64,000 nt of DNA from Sphingomonadales bacterium. Its GTDB lineage: Bacteria > Pseudomonadota > Alphaproteobacteria > Sphingomonadales > Sphingomonadaceae. This document shows, piece after piece, positions 59,932 through 64,000 of this stretch (the first letter of the stretch is position 1; every line of letters starts with the position of its first letter). A program made the position numbers and the translations under genes. The notes below the pieces were generated by a model. It had not been told where the DNA came from and made no database searches. It worked only from the letters and a program-made list of their open reading frames with translations. Location of the stretch: assembly GCA_012032285.1 (NCBI GenBank), contig JAAURJ010000001.1, positions 62,001-126,000 on the forward strand. Direction: 5' to 3'.

Positions 59932-60693
59932 CGGCGCTTTCATTACCTGTTTGTCTGCACGATGCGCCATGGCTTCTCCAATAAGCAGTAAGGCAGGACC
60001 GCAGCCCAAAGCGGTTTTGGCGGTTAGCGGCAACAAATCGAGCCGCGTAAAAAATTGCCGTTCGCCCGGCAGGCTGGCATTTTCAATCAAGCAAACCGGC
60101 GTATCTGCCGCCAACCCCGCCGCCATTAATTCGCGGGCGACCATATCGGCGGATGATTTGCCCATATAGACAGCAAGTGTCGCCTCCGGATCGGCAAGCG
60201 CCCGCCAATTGATCGACAATGGTTCATCGCCTCTGGCATGGGCGGTCACAAAAGTCAGCTTCCTTGCCAATCCGCGCAGGGTAAGCGATTTACCGATGCT
60301 GGCTGCCGCGGCGCTGGCCGCTGTTATGCCGGGACATATGGCATAGGGAATGGAATGCATGGCAAGCGCCTCCATCTCTTCGTTCGCGCGGCCGAAAATC
60401 GAGGGGTCACCCCCCTTTAACCGCACCACCCGTTCACCCGCCAGCGCGGCTTCGACGATCAGGTCATTGATGCTGCGCTGGTCCTTGCTATGGCGGCCCG
60501 AACGTTTACCGACGCAAACGCGGATGATATGCGGCGGAATCAGGTCCAAAACGCCATCACCGACCAACGCATCATAAAACACCACGCTTGCGCTGCGGAT
60601 CAGCTTTTCCGCCTTGCGCGTCAACAGATCGGGATCTCCAGGCCCTGCACCGACGAGCCAGACGGTGCCGGCTGCTATCATGTTGTCATTCAT
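59908..60693 (-). CDS. cobA: uroporphyrinogen-III C-methyltransferase
   Basis: GTVWLVGAGPGDPDLLTRKAEKLI, VVRLKGGDPSIFGRANEE, YMGKSSADM. Confidence 0.95.
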   Translation of the reverse strand: MNDNMIAAGTVWLVGAGPGDPDLLTRKAEKLIRSASVVFYDALVGDGVLDLIPPHIIRVCVGKRSGRHSKDQRSINDLIVEAALAGERVVRLKGGDPSIFGRANEEMEALAMHSIPYAICPGITAASAAAASIGKSLTLRGLARKLTFVTAHARGDEPLSINWRALADPEATLAVYMGKSSADMVARELMAAGLAADTPVCLIENASLPGERQFFTRLDLLPLTAKTALGCGPALLLIGEAMAHRADKQVMKAPLSRKTCA

Positions 60694-63306
60694 TCGGCGG
60701 CCTCCTTTATGTTTGCATCGGTGCTATTCTGCACCTCCGCGATCAGTTTAGCGATAGCCGGACGCAGCTGCCGCAATTGGTTCCGGCATTCAGCGCGGCA
60801 CCGACAGCTTCGACCGTGTAAATACCCTGCTGCGTTACAGCCTGCAAAATTTGTTTTGCACCCACATCAAAGCAGACGCAAACAATCGCGCCCTTATCCG
60901 GCGCGGGATTGCGGGGCCGGGCGGCGAGCAAAGAGGGACTATCTGCCTCATCCCCGCTCACCAGCTGCGCCGCGATCCAGTCGCGCGAAGGCAAATGGCC
61001 ACTGCGCGTCAGGAACAGGGCGGCGCAAAGCGTGCCATCTGCGTCCTGCACCGCGATCCGGCGCATTCCGCGCTTCATATCCACCGCCTCCATCCGCTGC
61101 CCTTGCGGTAAAAGCTGATCGAGATCAATATGACCTGTGCCGGCCATTTCGGTAAGCCAGCCGCCCGCCACACGCGATTTGCTCCAATATAACAAAGTAG
61201 GCAAGATCGGCGCGGCGCGGCTGACCAGAAAGGCCCGCCATTCGGGCTGCACAGGTTCAATTGCCACCGCGTTATTCTTAAAGCCCGGCTGATGCGATAC
61301 CGGATCGACGGCGCTGTCCACCATCCGGTTGCTGCGGCCGCCAAGCGCATATTGATCGGTCCAGTGCATGGGCACAAAAATCTCTCCGCGCCGCTGGGCG
61401 TCGGTAACCATGGCCCGGAAACCGAATGCCCGTCCGCCGATTGCACCCGGGCCAATGCGCCCTGTTTTATGCCATATAGCACCGCATCATCGGGGTGGAT
61501 TTCGATCAACGCCTCACGCCGGTACTGCGACAGGCGGGCGCTAAGCCCGGTGCGTGTCATTGTGTGCCATTGGTCCCGGTAGCGCCCGGTATTGAGCGTG
61601 AGCGGATAGGCCGGATCACGCTTCGCCGTCATGGGAGGCCGCGCCATTACCAGCCTTGCCCGCCCGCCCTTATGGGTGAAGCCGCCGTTGGCAAAGGGAG
61701 ATGATCCGTCCCCGCTATTGCCCCACGGTTGCGGCTCCCACGCCTCATATTCCGCATCGCTTATGTCCGACCATGCGCCGAGATCCAGTTTTCGTTGTCC
61801 GTCATTGCGAAACGCGGTTTGCCCGGCATATTCACGAAACACTGCCGCCGGGCCATCAAAGCGGAAAGCATCGGTAAAGCCCATATGCTTTGCGACTTCG
61901 GCCAGCGCCCACCAATCTGGTTTCGCCTCTCCGGGAGGCGCGAACAGGCCGCGCTGGCGGCTCATCACCCGTTCGCTATTGGTTACCATGCCCGCTTTTT
62001 CACCCCAAGCCAATGCAGGCAGTTTGACATCGGCATAGGCGGCCGTATCCCCTTGCGCCAACACCTCGCTGACCACCAGAAATTCACATTTTTCAAGAGC
62101 TTCGCGCACAAAACCGGCATCGGGCATCGACACGGCGGGGTTGGTGCCCATCACCCATAGCGCCTTGATCCGGCCATCATGCACCGCGCGGAACATATCT
62201 ACCGCCTTCAACCCCGGCGCACGGGCGATGGCGGGGCTTTGCCAATAATCCTGCGCGGCGGCGCATTCTTCGTCGCTAAAACCCATATGCACGGCCAACA
62301 TGGAGGCAAGCCCGCCCACTTCGCGCCCACCCATTGCATTGGGCTGCCCGGTCATGCTGAACGGGCCTGCGCCGGGCTTAGCAATGCGGCCCGTGGCGAG
62401 ATGCAGGTTGATGATCGCATTGGCCTTGTCGGTGCCGCTTACCGACTGGTTCACGCCCATGGAGAAGAGCGTGACCATTTTGGGGTGCTTGGCAACCAGG
62501 TCGGCGAGCTGACTGAAATCAGCTTCTGTAATTCCGGCGCTGCTATGGTCACCGCTTAGCCTATCCCAAAAATCATCCGGCACATCGACATGATCGGCGA
62601 GATAGCCCGCATCCACCAAGCCCCTCGCCCGCATTTCAGCCAGCAAGCCGCCAAACAACGCGACATCACCATCGGGCGCCACCGCAATATGCAGGTCGGC
62701 ACATTCCGCCGTTTCGGTGCGGCGCGGATCGATGACCACCAGCTTTGCGCCATTTTTTGCGCGTGCCGCTTCCATACGCTGCCAGATAACCGGGTGGCAC
62801 CATGCGGTGTTGGAGCCAACCAGCAGGATCAGCTCCGCTTCCTCCAGATCGCTATAACGGACCGGAACGACATCCTCACCAAAGGCGCGGTTATGGGCGG
62901 CAACCGCGCTGGCCATGCACAGGCGGCTGTTGGTGTCGATATTGGCGCTACCGATAAACCCTTTCATCAGCTTATTGGCGACATAATAATCTTCGGTCAG
63001 TATCTGCCCCGATACGTAAAAGGCAACGCTATCGGGGCCATGATCGCGCACGGCATCGGCAAAGCGGGAAGCGATGAGCGTGAGCGCTTCCTCCCATTCC
63101 ACCCTGTCACCGCCAATTTCGGGATAGAGCAAGCGCCCTTCAAGCCCTACGGTATCGCCCAAATGCGTGCCTTTGGAACAAAGCCTGCCGCCATTGGCCG
63201 GATGCGCCGTATCACCCTTTATGATGGCGGTGCGCTGTCCGGTCACCTGTGCCTTGATACCGCAGCCAACCCCGCAATAGGGGCAGGTTGTGCGCACAGT
63301 TTTCAT
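60690..63306 (-). pseudogene. nasA: assimilatory nitrate reductase catalytic subunit with C-terminal BFD [2Fe-2S] domain; frameshifts at 61419-61421 and near 60764
   Basis: RTTCPYCGVGCGIKAQV, GGRLCSKGTHLGDTVGLEGRLLYPEI, NSRLCMASAV; C-term IVCVCFDVGAKQILQAV...GTNCGSC then shifted RPAIAKLIAEVQNSTDANIKEAAE*. Confidence 0.95.
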
Positions 63307-63638
63307 GCGGCGGCATCCGCCTTAGTCAGGCTGATGTGGATCACATCGCCGATAATTTTTACAGGGATGACCGGCGTACAACCCTTATCCTCTCCCAGCG
63401 CCTGTCCGGTTTCCAAGCTGATCCGCCAATTATGCAGTGGGCAGGCAACAGCATTGCCGTGAACAATGCCCTGGCTCAGCGGGCCATGTTTGTGCGGACA
63501 ACGGTTTTCAAGTGCGAAAATCCGGTCATCCAGCGTGCGGAACACGCCAATATCCGGACCATTTTTGCGGCCCACTGTGCGTGCGCCCTGCCGCGGAATA
63601 TCAGTGATCCGGCCTATTTCAATCCAATTATCTTCCAT
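63303..63638 (-). CDS. nirD: nitrite reductase small subunit (Rieske-type)
   Basis: FALENRCPHKHGPLSQGIVHGNAVACPLHNWRISLETGQALG. Confidence 0.95.
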   Translation of the reverse strand: MEDNWIEIGRITDIPRQGARTVGRKNGPDIGVFRTLDDRIFALENRCPHKHGPLSQGIVHGNAVACPLHNWRISLETGQALGEDKGCTPVIPVKIIGDVIHISLTKADAAA

Positions 63639-63643
63639 CTTGA

Positions 63644-64000
63644 TCAATCCACTTCGGCCAGTAAAGGGGCGTGGAGATGCGCGTCTTCGCCTTTGGCCCG
63701 TTTTTCCCAAGGATCATGCTGGCTATAATTTTGGCTGAAATAGAAACGCTGCGCTAGGTCGGCGCGATTATCACCATCTTCGACTATTTTCTGCTTGATC
63801 AAGTCCAGCCCGACCCGCTCCACCCATGGCGCCGTGCGTTCCAGATACCAGGCATCTTCGCGGTAATATTGCACAAAGGCGGCGGCATATTCGAGCGCTT
63901 CCTGCTCGGTTTCCACTTTGCAAAGCAAATCGGTGCCGCGCAAATGGATACCACCATTTCCGCCAATATGCAGCTCATAACCGCTATCGACACAGATCAC
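63644..64000 (-). CDS. nirB: nitrite reductase large subunit, C-terminal part (runs off window)
   Basis: VDSGYELHIGGNGGIHLRGTDLLCKVETEQEALEYAAAFVQYYREDAWYLERTAPWVERVGLDLIK. Confidence 0.93.
   Translation of the reverse strand: MICVDSGYELHIGGNGGIHLRGTDLLCKVETEQEALEYAAAFVQYYREDAWYLERTAPWVERVGLDLIKQKIVEDGDNRADLAQRFYFSQNYSQHDPWEKRAKGEDAHLHAPLLAEVD

Noticed and set aside
62590-63462. 290-aa plus-strand ORF opposite nasA
   Set aside because: Antisense to the conserved molybdopterin oxidoreductase; coding signal is clearly on the minus strand.

Overview
The window appears to be ordinary chromosomal DNA from a sphingomonad-like alphaproteobacterium (inferred from SapC, multiple TonB receptors, the tryptophan-halogenase operon and phasin/PhaC). 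No rRNA, tRNA, CRISPR array, transposase or prophage was recognised. Main blocks: a 5'-truncated thiolase; a TonB receptor-SapC-cupin-tryptophan halogenase operon (1.5-8.0 kb); housekeeping genes (ygfZ, pyrC, trxB, ferredoxin, yaaA, DEAD helicase); PHA/acyl-CoA genes (phaC, two acyl-CoA dehydrogenases, phasin); a sucrose/alpha-glucan locus (30.9-43.1 kb: ROK kinase, GH68, TonB receptor, GPH-type MFS, LacI, GH31, GH13); a locus at 43.1-54.4 kb that reads as an oxidative sulfoquinovose (sulfo-SMO) pathway; then nupC, argB, folD and a nitrate-assimilation operon (nirB-nirD-nasA-cobA). The most interesting system is the candidate sulfo-SMO locus. It has a YihQ/SmoI-type GH31 with a KERWY-like sulfonate pocket, an SsuD-like LLM monooxygenase, an aldo/keto reductase, an FMN reductase, a RibB-like enzyme and a YeiH-type anion exporter. 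Uptake appears to use a TonB receptor plus an ACS-type MFS porter instead of an ABC importer. A 21-nt motif is shared by the locus's two divergent promoters. A second major observation is technical: about 13 conserved genes are broken by single-base frameshifts, mostly in short homopolymers and nearly all by one missing base. This points to sequencing/assembly indels rather than real pseudogenes.
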